A stretch of 64,000 bases of DNA from Mycolicibacterium sp. ND9-15 (GCF_035918395.1 NZ_CP142362.1:3137501-3201500), one strand, 5' to 3'; counted from the first letter of the stretch, positions 41,901-50,040 are shown. The notes: a model not told the origin generated them from the letters alone. Made by a program: numbers and translations.

Positions 41901-42081
41901 GGCCACCGTCGCGGGCCCCAAGTGGGTCACGCGTGACCTCGTGGTGATGCGACTGCGCGCGCTGTTGGCTCGGACCCGCGATGACGAGTCGACATATCAC
42001 GAGTTGAAGCACCGCTATCGCAGCAGCGCTGACAAGCTCGGCTTCCAAGGGCATATGGCGATGGCCGCGGCGATGCCCTAG
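38950..42081 (+). CDS. Zinc-ribbon / class III nucleotidyl cyclase / AAA-ATPase multidomain protein
   Basis: A 1043-residue protein. A zinc ribbon (CHACG at residues 5-9 and CDACG about ten residues later) leads into a class III cyclase domain (about 35-210) with the metal Asp residues in LFADVVGSM and KFTGDGIMAEFG. It continues into an AAA/STAND ATPase with Walker A GPPGIGKSRL and MYVVEDAHWIDG, then a helical repeat tail. In the cyclase the usual transition-state Asn is replaced: VGMAQRM in place of the common VNxAARL, with Arg kept. Unlike many relatives it lacks a C-terminal LuxR helix-turn-helix. The start is GTG 38950. Relatives include Rv0891c/Rv0890c. Confidence 0.85.
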   Translation: MAVSCHACGAGLRDGARFCDACGSSVVTANAHAEYKQVTVLFADVVGSMDIAAKLGPERLREIMTELFNRSSAVVQRYGGTVDKFTGDGIMAEFGAPVALEDHALLACRAALDIQQDAQRLAAIIEDRDHIVLQLRIGLNSGVVITGEIGAGPLSYTAVGEQVGMAQRMESVAPPGGVMVGESTARLVENTAALSDAEVVHVKGMQAPVGARRLLGLAADRRTDRMPTTFVGREWEMNALTGLLGRALKGNGGVVGLVGPPGIGKSRLVRELTSRAADAGVQVATTLCESHTADVPFHAAANLLRSATGASGLEAAAAREQVRAAFTDADQEDLLLVEDLVGIGDPGAELPQIDADARRRRIASMINAAALARITPTMYVVEDAHWIDGISESMLADFLAVVPRTRSLVLVTYRPEYHGPLAHVPRSQNIALEPLDYSQMSQLSTELLGEDRSVTKLADLVAERAEGNPFFAEEIVRDLAERDVLVGSRGCYLCVEPMSEVTVPRTLQAVIAARIDRLDPAGKRTLNGAAVIGIQFGPEMLEALDIQPALDDLVKAELIDQTAFGPHPRYTFRHALIRAVAYESQLKSDRARLHKQLAATIERSDQNAVLIAEHLESAGELGGAYEWHMRAGAWSNNRDHAAAQLSWERARRVADALPPDFPNRLNLRISPRSLLCSSAFRRFHPDLSDRFEELRSLCLEAGDKASLAIGMAGLAMEHLIRGRIFEASQQASEQMALVESIGDPTLTLALAIPACVAKLQAAQAEDALRWAQAAIDLADGDSTAGSFMLGSPLALAYVFRGFARCTVGQTGWREDLDTAVTMARRADPTSLAVVTAYKYVNIGRRVVSFDDAALNEITEVYQLAERCSEDLPLVLLRMTLGVALTQGDAADRERGLTMLTELCDTCVREQYAMNITPALEVVLAVHGGDLDGAIERVRAALDELFNSGNFINCEGSTQNLVELLLQRGTEEDLAEAEAAIDKLAATVAGPKWVTRDLVVMRLRALLARTRDDESTYHELKHRYRSSADKLGFQGHMAMAAAMP

Positions 42082-43700
42082 CTCTCCAAGACTGCCATCG
42101 CGGCGTTGTGCCCACCGATGCCCGATACCGCACCGCCACGCTGTGATCCCGACCCGCACAACAGGATTCGATCGTGGGCCGTGGCGACGCCCCAGCGGTG
42201 CGCAGCGGTGTCGAGCGGCTCGTCGTCCTCTGCGAACGGCCATGACAGCGCACCGTGGAAGATGTGCCCGCCCGTCATTCCCAACCCGTGCTCGAGGTCG
42301 ACGGTCGTCTTCGTCTCGATACACAACCGGCCGGAGCAATCCTCCATCAGAACATCCTGAATCGGTTCGGCCAGAATGGTGTTCAGCGAGTTGAGTACGG
42401 CCGATGTCAACGTGTCGCGCATCCGGTCGGGGTCGCCCGTCAGCTGGTGAGGAGTGTGCAGGCCGAACACCGTCAACGTCTGCGCACCGGCAGCACGCAG
42501 TTCGTCGGAGAGGATCGAGGGATCGGTCAGTGAGTGGCAATAGATCTCGCACGGCAGCGGATCAGGGATGACGCCGCGGTCCGCCCGCGAATACGCGGTA
42601 TCCAGTTGGCTGAACGTCTCGTTGATGTGGAGCGTTCCGCCGAATGCCTGCTCAGCCGTGACGGTTTCGTCGCGCAGTCGCGGCAGGCGCCGCAGCATCA
42701 GGTTCACCTTGACCTGCGCTCCGGGCGTCGATTCCGGTGCCGACTCGCCCAGCAGTTCGGCCAGGACGGTCGGCGTCACGTTGGCTAGAACCACACCCCC
42801 GTGGACGCGGCGATCGACGCCGTCGCTGTGGTACCGCACCGAGCCATCTGGATCGATCGCGTATACCTCTGCGCCACAGGTGACCTCGGCGCCGAAACCG
42901 GTAGCGGCGGCCGCCAGCGCGCCACTGACGGCGCCCATCCCGCCGATCGGCACGTCCCAGTCGCCGGTCCCGCCGCCGATCAGGTGATACAGGAAGCAGA
43001 CATTCTGGATCAACGACGGGTCGTCGAGGCGGGCGAACGTCCCGATCAACGCGTCGGTCGCCATCACGCCGCGCACTACGTCGTTGTCGACGGCCGAGGC
43101 GATCGCGTGCCCCATCGGCTCGTCGATCATCATTCGCCAGGCGTCGTCGTCACCCACGAGACTCCGCGCCTCTTCGCGCGTCCGAAGTGGCTGCAGCAGC
43201 GTCGGCCACAACCGCGCGGCGACGCCCCCGCACCGACGGTAGAACTCGGTAAACCGGACCTCGTCGTCAGCCGCGCCGATCGCGCCGAACGTCGACGTCG
43301 GCCCGATCAACAGCCCGGTACGGCCGCCGGTCGCCGGGTCTGGCGTGTACGACGAGTATCGGCGGCGCAGCAGGCGCACCCGCGCACCGAGGTCGTCGAT
43401 GATGCGCCGCGGCAGCAGGCTGACCAGATACGAGTACCGCGACAGCCGGGCGTCCACCCCGTCGAACGCATACGCGGACACCGCCGCACCGCCGACGTGG
43501 TCGAGGCGCTCGAGAATCCGTACGCGGCGGCCCGCTTTGGCCAGATACGCGGCCGCGACGAGGCCGTTGTGCCCACCCCCGACGACGACTGCGTCGTATG
43601 TCGCCGCCGGAGCGGCTCCGGTGTCGTATGTCGCCGCCGGAGCGGCTCCGGTGTCGTATGTCGCCGCCGGAGCGGCTCCGGTGTCGTAGCCGGCAGTCAG
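42078..43700 (-). CDS. Phytoene-dehydrogenase-like FAD oxidoreductase (Rv0897c-like) with CTG start
   Basis: A 540-residue FAD-dependent amine-oxidase/phytoene-desaturase family protein. The dinucleotide-binding motif AVVVGGGHNGLVAAAYLAKAG is followed by RILERLDHVGGAAVSAYAF; the C-terminal FAD motif is CGSGSQRGGAVSGIGG. The substrate is unknown. No ATG, GTG or TTG lies between the upstream gene's stop and the FAD motif. The likely start is CTG 43700, overlapping the DUF2630 stop in CTGA. The only canonical alternative (GTG 43802) would lie deep inside DUF2630. A threefold 10-residue repeat (YDTGAAPAAT) sits between the start and the FAD motif. The stop shares CTAG with the cyclase gene. Confidence 0.8.
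   Translation of the reverse strand: MTAGYDTGAAPAATYDTGAAPAATYDTGAAPAATYDAVVVGGGHNGLVAAAYLAKAGRRVRILERLDHVGGAAVSAYAFDGVDARLSRYSYLVSLLPRRIIDDLGARVRLLRRRYSSYTPDPATGGRTGLLIGPTSTFGAIGAADDEVRFTEFYRRCGGVAARLWPTLLQPLRTREEARSLVGDDDAWRMMIDEPMGHAIASAVDNDVVRGVMATDALIGTFARLDDPSLIQNVCFLYHLIGGGTGDWDVPIGGMGAVSGALAAAATGFGAEVTCGAEVYAIDPDGSVRYHSDGVDRRVHGGVVLANVTPTVLAELLGESAPESTPGAQVKVNLMLRRLPRLRDETVTAEQAFGGTLHINETFSQLDTAYSRADRGVIPDPLPCEIYCHSLTDPSILSDELRAAGAQTLTVFGLHTPHQLTGDPDRMRDTLTSAVLNSLNTILAEPIQDVLMEDCSGRLCIETKTTVDLEHGLGMTGGHIFHGALSWPFAEDDEPLDTAAHRWGVATAHDRILLCGSGSQRGGAVSGIGGHNAAMAVLES
43591..43688. repeat. Three tandem 30-bp repeats in the 5' end of the oxidoreductase gene
   Basis: The 30-bp unit at 43621-43650 recurs at 43651-43680 and, with one base changed, at 43591-43620; a partial unit runs to 43688. 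In frame each unit encodes YDTGAAPAAT or its equivalent, so copy-number change keeps the frame. It also creates repeated copies of the YD that begins the FAD fold. Confidence 0.85.
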
Positions 43701-43969
43701 CTGAGGTAACCCTCGACCTCGTCCGGCAAACGCACCTCGGCTTGTCGCGGGTCGCCGCCGGTCTCCCGCAGCGCCCGGCGCTGCCGCAACAGATCCCAGC
43801 ACTGGTCGAGCTGGACCTCGACGGCCTTGAGCCGATGGCGTTCCTCGTGATGTGGGCCCAGTCGTTCCTCTGACTGGTCGATCTCGCGGCTCTGCAGCTT
43901 CGCCCGCAGCTCTTGCTCTTCGGCGACCAATCTGTTCACAGCGTCGAGAATGTCTTGGTCATTGGCCAT
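43697..43969 (-). CDS. DUF2630 small protein (Rv0898c-like)
   Basis: A 90-residue charged, helical protein beginning ANDQDILDAVNRLVAEEQEL with a following segment LGPHHEERHRLKAVEVQLDQ. It matches the actinobacterial DUF2630 family and Rv0898c. The function is unknown. The start ATG is at 43969. Its stop codon overlaps the CTG start of the oxidoreductase, so the two are translated together. It is divergent from the FKBP gene, 31 bp apart. Confidence 0.85.
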   Translation of the reverse strand: MANDQDILDAVNRLVAEEQELRAKLQSREIDQSEERLGPHHEERHRLKAVEVQLDQCWDLLRQRRALRETGGDPRQAEVRLPDEVEGYLS

Positions 43970-43987
43970 CAACCCAGTCTGCCCGAC

Positions 43988-43993
43988 TACCGT
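43988..43993 (+). promoter_or_regulatory. -10 box TACCGT for the FKBP gene
   Basis: TACCGT ends 7 bp before GTG 44001, implying a transcript with almost no leader and supporting that start codon. Confidence 0.45.
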
Positions 43994-44000
43994 GAGTGCG

Positions 44001-44375
44001 GTGACGTCAAGTTCCGGGCAGAAGCCCGAAATCGAGTTTCCCGACGGCCCGCCACCCGCCGAGCTGGTGATCACCGATCTGGTCGTCGGCGACGGCGCCG
44101 AGGCGGTGCCCGGCGGCAATGTGGAGGTCCACTACGTCGGGGTGGAGTACGACACCGGCGAGGAATTCGACAGCTCCTGGAACCGCGGCGAGTCGATCGA
44201 GTTCCCTCTGCGCGGGCTCATCCAGGGCTGGCAGGACGGCATCCCCGGGATGAAGGTCGGCGGTCGCAGGCAGCTCGTCATCCCGCCGGAGCAGGCCTAC
44301 GGACCCGCGGGCGGCGGGCACCGGCTGTCGGGCAAGACGCTGATCTTCGTGATCGACCTGCTGGCGACGCGTTAA
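44001..44375 (+). CDS. FKBP-type peptidyl-prolyl cis-trans isomerase
   Basis: A 124-residue single FKBP domain. Seen are VEVHYVGVEYDTGEEFDSSW, FPLRGLIQGWQDGIPGMKVG, RRQLVIPPEQAYG and KTLIFVIDLLATR. It catalyses proline isomerisation and has no signal peptide, so it acts in the cytoplasm. I chose GTG 44001 because of the promoter box; GTG 43992 is an in-frame alternative. It is convergent with prrB. Confidence 0.88.
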   Translation: MTSSSGQKPEIEFPDGPPPAELVITDLVVGDGAEAVPGGNVEVHYVGVEYDTGEEFDSSWNRGESIEFPLRGLIQGWQDGIPGMKVGGRRQLVIPPEQAYGPAGGGHRLSGKTLIFVIDLLATR

Positions 44376-44403
44376 TTCCGGCTGGTTTTCCCGCCAGGCG
44401 AGA

Positions 44404-45747
44404 TCACCGCACGCCGGGGAGGCGCAGCAGCAGACGTGCGCCGCCCAGCGGACTCTCTTCCAAAGAGGCTGTGCCGCCATGTAATTCGGCTTGCTGGGCG
44501 ACGAGCGCGAGGCCAAGTCCAGACCCGGAGTGCGACGCCGTCGAACCGCGCGAGAAGCGCTCGAACACAATAGAGCGCTCCTCCTCGGGAATGCCCACCC
44601 CGTCGTCGTCGACCGCGATCTCCACACCCGCGCGTGAAGGGACCGCCGACAGCTGCACCCGCGTCGCACCTCCGTGTTTGACGGCGTTGGCGATCGCGTT
44701 GTCGACCGCCAACCGTAGGCCCGCGGGCAGGCCCACGATGATCACCGTCGGCGCCGGCACCAGCGACACGTCCAGATCCGGATAAACCCGCATCGCGTCG
44801 TGGGCGGCGCGGTCCAACAACTCGGTGATGTCGACGGGCACGTGGTCATCGGCGGTCGACAACTCGCCTTGCGCCAGTCGTTCCAGCGCGCCGAGCGTCG
44901 CCTCGATGCGCGACTGAGTCCGGATCACGTCGTTGACGACCTCTTTGCGCTGGTCCTCGGGCAGGTCGAGGGTGGACAGCACCTCGAGGTTGGTGCGCAT
45001 CGCGGTCAGCGGCGTGCGCAGTTCGTGGGCGGACACCGATGCGAAATCCCGCGCCGACGCCAGCGCGGCCTTGGTCCGGTCCTGTTCCTTCCATACGCGC
45101 TCCACCAGGCCCTTGACCGCCTCGGCGATCTCGACGGCCTCGGTGGCGCCGCGCACCTCGACGTCGGGGTCCTCGTCTCCCGCGTCGATCTGCCGGGTCT
45201 GCTGCGCCAGGCTCTTGAGCGGACGCACCGCGAACGCGGCCAGCACCCATCCGAACACCGACGCTGCGCCGACGGCGAACACACAGATGATGATCACGCG
45301 TCGATGCAGGTTGTTGGTGTCGGCGATGGTGGCGTCATAGGTGGCGCCGACGGCCACCGACATCGGCCCGGGGTAGTAGGGGATGTCCACGGTGCGCACC
45401 CGGTAGCGCACGCCGTCGACGTAGGTGTCGGCGTAACCGGGGTCCATCTGCGGAAGCACGACGTCGGAGTTGGACGTCACCTCGCCCCCGCGGTGCACGG
45501 TGATGACGGCATCCTGGTTGTTCGGCGCCTTCGGGATCTCGTCCAGACCGCGCGGCAGGAACGGGATCGCGAAGCCGGCGGCCTCGTCGAGGCGGCGGTC
45601 GAGGCGCTCCTTGCGGTCGTTGGTGATGCCGACCCAGACCACGGTGCCGACGATGACGACGACGATCGCCGCGCCGATCGCGGTGGCCAGCGCGACGCGG
45701 GTGCGCAGCGACGGGGTTCGGCGGAAGATCCGCGACAGCAGGCTCAT
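44404..45747 (-). CDS. prrB: Sensor histidine kinase PrrB
   Basis: A 447-residue membrane kinase. Two helices (about residues 20-40 and 150-170) flank an extracytoplasmic sensor. Then come a HAMP region, the H-box FASVSAHELRTPLTAMRTNL with the phospho-His, and ATP-binding boxes DNAIANAVKHGG, VDDDGVGIPEEE and GSGLGLALVAQQAELHGG. It phosphorylates PrrA, encoded 4 bp upstream on the same strand. It matches Rv0902c; PrrBA is essential or important in mycobacteria and responds to nitrogen, acid and related stresses. Confidence 0.93.
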   Translation of the reverse strand: MSLLSRIFRRTPSLRTRVALATAIGAAIVVVIVGTVVWVGITNDRKERLDRRLDEAAGFAIPFLPRGLDEIPKAPNNQDAVITVHRGGEVTSNSDVVLPQMDPGYADTYVDGVRYRVRTVDIPYYPGPMSVAVGATYDATIADTNNLHRRVIIICVFAVGAASVFGWVLAAFAVRPLKSLAQQTRQIDAGDEDPDVEVRGATEAVEIAEAVKGLVERVWKEQDRTKAALASARDFASVSAHELRTPLTAMRTNLEVLSTLDLPEDQRKEVVNDVIRTQSRIEATLGALERLAQGELSTADDHVPVDITELLDRAAHDAMRVYPDLDVSLVPAPTVIIVGLPAGLRLAVDNAIANAVKHGGATRVQLSAVPSRAGVEIAVDDDGVGIPEEERSIVFERFSRGSTASHSGSGLGLALVAQQAELHGGTASLEESPLGGARLLLRLPGVR

Positions 45748-45751
45748 GGGG

Positions 45752-46453
45752 TCACTGAGTTCGCAGCACGAACCCCACTCCGCGCACCGTGTGCAGCAGC
45801 CGGGGGGCGCCGCCCGCCTCGAGCTTGCGGCGCAGGTAGCCGATGAAAACGTCGACGACGTTGGTGTCGGCGGCGAAGTCGTAGCCCCACACGAGCTCGA
45901 GCAGCTGCGCGCGCGACAGCACGGCGGTCTTGTGCTCGGCCAGCACCGCGAGCAGGTCGAATTCGCGCTTGGTCAGGTCGACGTCGACGCCGTTGACGCG
46001 TGCGCGGCGACCCGGGATGTCGACCTCCAAGGGCCCGACCTGGATGGTCTCAGACGAGAAGGTCGCGGTGGATCCGCGGCGGCGCAGCAGCGCCTTCACC
46101 CTGGCCACCAGTTCGGCCAGCACGAACGGCTTGACCAGGTAGTCGTCGGCGCCGGCCTCCAGGCCCGCGACGCGATCGTCGACCGAACTACGCGCCGAGA
46201 GCACGCAGACCGGCACGTCATTGTCCATGGCGCGCAGCGCGGTGACCACGCTGACCCCGTCGAGCACGGGCATATTGATGTCCAGCACGATCGCGTCGGG
46301 TCGGGTTTCGGTCGCGCTGCGCAGCGCCTCGGCACCGTCGACGGCGGTGGCCACGTCGAACCCGGACAGTCGCAGCCCGCGTTCGAGCGACGCCAGAACG
46401 TCGGGGTCGTCGTCGACCACGAGAACCCGGGGTGAGCCTGCACCACTGTCCAT
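45752..46453 (-). CDS. prrA: OmpR-family response regulator PrrA
   Basis: A 233-residue regulator. The receiver has [20 protein letters not shown] and the phospho-acceptor Asp58 in [13 protein letters not shown], with K in YLVKPFV. The C-terminal winged helix has [20 protein letters not shown] and [19 protein letters not shown]. It pairs with PrrB in one operon. The start is ATG 46453; an upstream in-frame extension is not used. It matches Rv0903c. Confidence 0.94.
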   Translation of the reverse strand: MDSGAGSPRVLVVDDDPDVLASLERGLRLSGFDVATAVDGAEALRSATETRPDAIVLDINMPVLDGVSVVTALRAMDNDVPVCVLSARSSVDDRVAGLEAGADDYLVKPFVLAELVARVKALLRRRGSTATFSSETIQVGPLEVDIPGRRARVNGVDVDLTKREFDLLAVLAEHKTAVLSRAQLLELVWGYDFAADTNVVDVFIGYLRRKLEAGGAPRLLHTVRGVGFVLRTQ

Positions 46454-46640
46454 ATAGGCAATATTGCCTGAAGGACGACCCCAAACGCGGGAGGTCGTGC
46501 GCACGTGGGCGGCGAGGTGAGTTTCGAAGCCGATTCTCCGGCCCGGCGAGGGTCCGCACGGTTTGCCAGCAACCCCTCAAACCCTTGCTGCAGCGTGCGC
46601 ACCGCCGGCTCTTTCGCGATCTTGGTCTGACGAAGAGGCC
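46454..46640. other. prrA upstream / DUF4097 downstream stretch
   Basis: About 190 bp. The short palindrome CAATATTG lies about 10 bp upstream of the prrA start. I see no gene or strong terminator. It marks the edge between the conserved Rv0855-Rv0903c-like segment and the accessory block. Confidence 0.4.
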
Positions 46641-47543
46641 CTAGCGTATTTCGTTGACCTTGGCGTTGCCGTTTTTCGAGTGAACCGTCACCTCGGGGGC
46701 GCGTGGGTCGGTGGTCTCCGCCACGTCCACCGTCGTCGAACCAAACTCGGATCCGGCTGTCACTCGGTACGACCCTGAGCTGGGCAGCCCAACCGTCGCA
46801 TTGCCGCCGGCGATCGCTTCCGTAACACGCGGCGCCGAGCGGAATTCGACCGAGATATTGCCGGATTCGCTTGTTGCTCTGAACGATTCCGTGACGGCGA
46901 TCCTCGCACCGGTGCTGATGTCGCCGTGCCGGACGTCAACGTCGATCATTCGGGCCGAACCGCCGAGTTCCACCGTTCCGGCATTGGAGTTCACCACCAG
47001 TTGATCGAGGTCGGCGTCGGTGGTCAGCGGGCCGGTCCTGTGGTTGACTGTCACGCTCAATTCTCGTGCGACATTTGGCGGGAGGATGATGCTTAGTCCG
47101 GTGCCGACGAGCCAGAGAAATCTGGAATCACTGTCGCCCAGTGTTATCCGGCTGCCGACACCGTCGGGGACTACCGTCAGCGGCGTGTCGTCGCTCCTTG
47201 TGACCGTGCGCAGGTCGACGCGAGGCTCCTTGGCCTCGGCGTCGGTGATGACGCGGACAGGCACCGGGACATCACCGGTGTCGATGGTCAGCGATCGCAT
47301 GCCAGTCGACAGCACCTGCGAGTCCGTCACGACCCGACTGGTGGCGAGTGCGAACGAGGCAGCACCGAGACCGCCCAACGCCGCGAGGGCTACCAAGGCG
47401 GCGATGACGGCGATGACGAACCGCATCGCGGTGCGCGCGCCTTCGGACATTTCGGGTGGCAGAGAGGCCAGCCCGGGGGGAGGCAGCCTCTCCGCCACCG
47501 GCACATGGGGCGACAGCTCGGGATTGACGCCGGGTCCACTCAC
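46641..47543 (-). CDS. DUF4097-family beta-helix-like membrane protein
   Basis: A 300-residue protein. After a cytoplasmic stretch there is one transmembrane helix (FVIAVIAALVALAALGGLGA, about residues 45-65). An extracytoplasmic domain follows with repeating short strands (VVNSNAGTVELGGSARMIDV, ATSESGNISVEF, VHSKNGNAKVNEI), the DUF4097 adhesin-like pattern. Such proteins often accompany envelope-stress two-component systems. The start GTG 47543 overlaps the upstream stop in GTGA. It is the last gene of a four-gene operon with the NarL-type kinase and regulator. Confidence 0.75.
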   Translation of the reverse strand: MSGPGVNPELSPHVPVAERLPPPGLASLPPEMSEGARTAMRFVIAVIAALVALAALGGLGAASFALATSRVVTDSQVLSTGMRSLTIDTGDVPVPVRVITDAEAKEPRVDLRTVTRSDDTPLTVVPDGVGSRITLGDSDSRFLWLVGTGLSIILPPNVARELSVTVNHRTGPLTTDADLDQLVVNSNAGTVELGGSARMIDVDVRHGDISTGARIAVTESFRATSESGNISVEFRSAPRVTEAIAGGNATVGLPSSGSYRVTAGSEFGSTTVDVAETTDPRAPEVTVHSKNGNAKVNEIR

Positions 47544-48025
47544 AACTGCATCTGCTCCTGCGCATCGAGGTGAGCGACGGCGCGCTTGAGTACCAAGACC
47601 GCGTCGGCCCTCGTGGTGTGCGGATCGTCGTTGTAGGCCTGCAGGCTCGGCCAGCTCGCTGCGGCCAAGGAATTGGCCAGCCGCAGCAGCAGGTATTCCA
47701 GCCGCTCGACCTGGTCGAGCTCGTCGTATGGCTGTGCGACGTCCCAGAAGCCCGCCGCAGCGCGCAGGGCGCCGCCGAGGCAGTAGCTGCACGGGGTCGC
47801 CCCCGATTCGGTGCGTACCACGTAGCCGCCCTTGCCGACGTAATGGGCGCTGACCCGTACCCATTCGCCCGGGGCGCCGGCGGCGGGGTGTACCTCTCGG
47901 CCGCCGGCATCCCGGCAGTAAGTGCCTTGGGTCCAACCGTTTTCAACCTCGATGAGTGTCAGCGCGTCCTGGATCACCTGTCGATCGTTCTTGATCCTCT
48001 GAGCGAGGCGGGAGTTCGTAGTCAT
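47540..48025 (-). CDS. Hypothetical protein (DUF6197-like)
   Basis: A 161-residue soluble protein, probably of the small actinobacterial family DUF6197. Notable are IEVENGWTQGTYCRDAGG, SGATPCSYCLGGALRAAAG (a CxxC pair plus an earlier Cys) and a hydrophilic helical end. The function is unknown. It starts at ATG 48025, 20 bp after the regulator stop, and overlaps the DUF4097 gene by 4 bp, so it is part of the same operon. The CxxC might bind metal or sense redox; that is speculation. Confidence 0.65.
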   Translation of the reverse strand: MTTNSRLAQRIKNDRQVIQDALTLIEVENGWTQGTYCRDAGGREVHPAAGAPGEWVRVSAHYVGKGGYVVRTESGATPCSYCLGGALRAAAGFWDVAQPYDELDQVERLEYLLLRLANSLAAASWPSLQAYNDDPHTTRADAVLVLKRAVAHLDAQEQMQL

Positions 48026-48045
48026 GGTGTGTCCCTTCTTTCTCA

Positions 48046-48690
48046 TTAAGACTCGAGGTAGCGCAGAACGGCGAGGACACGGCGGTTCTCGGTGTCATCG
48101 GGCGTCAGCCCCAATTTGTTGAAGATCGATGCGACGTGCTTCTCGGCGGAACCGGTCGACATGTGCAGCGTCGCGGCGATCGCCGAATTGGTTCTGCCTT
48201 CGGCCATCAGCTGGAGTACGTCGCGTTCGCGGGGGGTGAGCTGATCCAGCGCGCTGCGGCGATGCGATCGCGCGAGAATCTGGGCAACGACCTCAGGGTC
48301 GAGCAAAGTCCCGCCGCCGCCGACGACCGCGACCGCGTCCAGGAACGCCGGTACGTCGGCGACACGGTCCTTGAGCAAATAGCCGAAGCCACGGGTGTCC
48401 GAGGTGATCAGGTCGGAGGCGTAACGCTCTTCGACGTAATGCGACAGCACCAGGACCGGCGACTCGGGATTCTCACTCCTCAGCAGCGCGGCGGCACGAA
48501 TACCCTCATCGGTGAACGTAGGAGGCATCCGCACGTCGACGATGACCAGATCGGGTTTGGTTTCGTCGACCAGGCCCAGCAGTTTGGTGGCGTCGGGCAC
48601 GCCGGCGACCACGTCGTGGCCGGCGTCGATGAGGATGCGTTCGATGCCCGCCCGCAGCAGAGCCGAGTCCTCGGCGATCACGATGCGCAT
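48046..48690 (-). CDS. NarL/LuxR-type response regulator
   Basis: A 214-residue regulator. The receiver begins MRIVIAEDSALLRAGIERIL, with phospho-acceptor Asp52 in LVIVDVRMPP. The LuxR-type helix-turn-helix reads LTPRERDVLQLMAEGRTNSA and TGSAEKHVASIFNKLGL. It overlaps the sensor kinase gene by 13 bp. It is likely to control its own operon, and the G8/C7 inverted repeat upstream of the kinase is a candidate site. Confidence 0.9.
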   Translation of the reverse strand: MRIVIAEDSALLRAGIERILIDAGHDVVAGVPDATKLLGLVDETKPDLVIVDVRMPPTFTDEGIRAAALLRSENPESPVLVLSHYVEERYASDLITSDTRGFGYLLKDRVADVPAFLDAVAVVGGGGTLLDPEVVAQILARSHRRSALDQLTPRERDVLQLMAEGRTNSAIAATLHMSTGSAEKHVASIFNKLGLTPDDTENRRVLAVLRYLES

Positions 48691-49985
48691 GGCAGCACCG
48701 CCGTGACAGTGGTGGGTCCGCCGGCCGGACTGGAAACCGTGAACGTGCCGCGGGCCGCGCGCACCCGGTCGGCCAGCCCACGCAGGCCAGTGGCGTGCGA
48801 GCTGTCGGTGATCTGCGCACCGCCGCGGCCGTCGTCGAACACCGAGACGTGCAGCTTGTTTTGAAACTGGTCGAGTCGCACCGTCACGACGGCACGCGAC
48901 GCGCTCGCGTGCTTGGCGACATTGGTGAGTGCCTCGGCCACAATGAAGTACGCGACGGATTCGGTCTCGGCAGGGACGCGCCGGGGGAGATCGATGTTCA
49001 GCGTTGTCGAGACCCCGGTGTTCTGGGCACGCTGCACGACCGATGAGAGGGCAGCGTCCAGGCCGCGGTCCGAAAGGATCGTCGGCGCTATGCCGCGCAC
49101 CACGTTTCGTAGCTCGACCAGAGCGGTCTTCGCGTCGTGATGGGCCTCGGCGATCAGCGCCTTTGCGGCAGCCGGGTCCGTGTCGAACTTGGTTTGGGCG
49201 AGGCCGATAGTCATTGCCAGCGAGACGAGGCGAGACTGCACACTGTCGTGCAGGTCGCGTTCGATGCGGTGGCGCTCAGCGTGCGCCGATGACACTGCGC
49301 CCAGCCTCGCGTCGGCCAGCGCGTTCAGTTCTTGTTGGAACATCGCAGCGGGCGACGGTGAAAGCAGCCAGAGGTCGATCTTGGCGTCGAGGATAGGCGC
49401 GAACACCACGACTGTCGCGGCAGCCACCAGCGCGACAACGGCCAGTGGCCACGCCATTGCGGGCGGGATGAATGACAGGCCGGCGTCGCCATCGCTGCGG
49501 CTCACGGCGGTCGCGGCTGCTGGTGCCAGGAGCGCGAATGCCAGCAGGAACAATGCGAGACCCACCGCCAGAAAGTCGTAGATCATCCGCAGGGAATGGT
49601 GTGCGCAGCCCTTCCAGAACCGGGCGCTGCTGATGTCGAACCCAAGCTGATTGAACCAACCGTGAAAGCCGGTGCGGTGGGAGATCTTTCGGGGCGGTAC
49701 CGGGATACCCATCCCGAAGACGGCTTCACTCCGCCGACGCTCGAGCCACTCCGCACCGCGCATTAGGTACACGAACATCAGGACGGCAAGTGCGAACCCG
49801 ACCACTGACGGGACGAGCCAGAGCCCGACGATCACGATCAGGAGTAACAGCCACAGCCAAACGGTGGCAGCCGCGGCGCCGACGATCATCGATGCACTTG
49901 GCAGGAGGCCGATACGACGGGACGTCGTCGGCGTGGTCGTGTCAGCCGTTATCGGCTCAACCTGTTGATCCGTGACTGCGACCAT
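48678..49985 (-). CDS. NarL-type sensor histidine kinase with putative-sensor membrane domain
   Basis: A 435-residue kinase. Four hydrophobic helices form a putative-sensor domain: two near residues 30-75, then PVPPRKISHRTGFHGWFNQL, then two more helices. The dimerisation/phospho-His box is RHRIERDLHDSVQSRLVSLA, and the HATPase part has AEALTNVAKHASAS, VFDDGRGGAQ and TGLRGLADRVRAARG. The start is ATG 49985; the frame is open 29 codons further but that part runs into the G/C hairpin. It is the first gene of the kinase-regulator-hypothetical-DUF4097 operon. Confidence 0.88.
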   Translation of the reverse strand: MVAVTDQQVEPITADTTTPTTSRRIGLLPSASMIVGAAAATVWLWLLLLIVIVGLWLVPSVVGFALAVLMFVYLMRGAEWLERRRSEAVFGMGIPVPPRKISHRTGFHGWFNQLGFDISSARFWKGCAHHSLRMIYDFLAVGLALFLLAFALLAPAAATAVSRSDGDAGLSFIPPAMAWPLAVVALVAAATVVVFAPILDAKIDLWLLSPSPAAMFQQELNALADARLGAVSSAHAERHRIERDLHDSVQSRLVSLAMTIGLAQTKFDTDPAAAKALIAEAHHDAKTALVELRNVVRGIAPTILSDRGLDAALSSVVQRAQNTGVSTTLNIDLPRRVPAETESVAYFIVAEALTNVAKHASASRAVVTVRLDQFQNKLHVSVFDDGRGGAQITDSSHATGLRGLADRVRAARGTFTVSSPAGGPTTVTAVLPCAS

Positions 49986-50040
49986 ACCTCGAAGGTACGG
50001 ATCGTGGGGGTGCGACAACATGCCGTTTACCGGACGATCT

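Noticed and set aside
43697..44119. A longer start for the DUF2630 protein (140 codons)
   Set aside because: The extra 50 codons overlap the divergent FKBP gene and its promoter; the family begins at ATG 43969.
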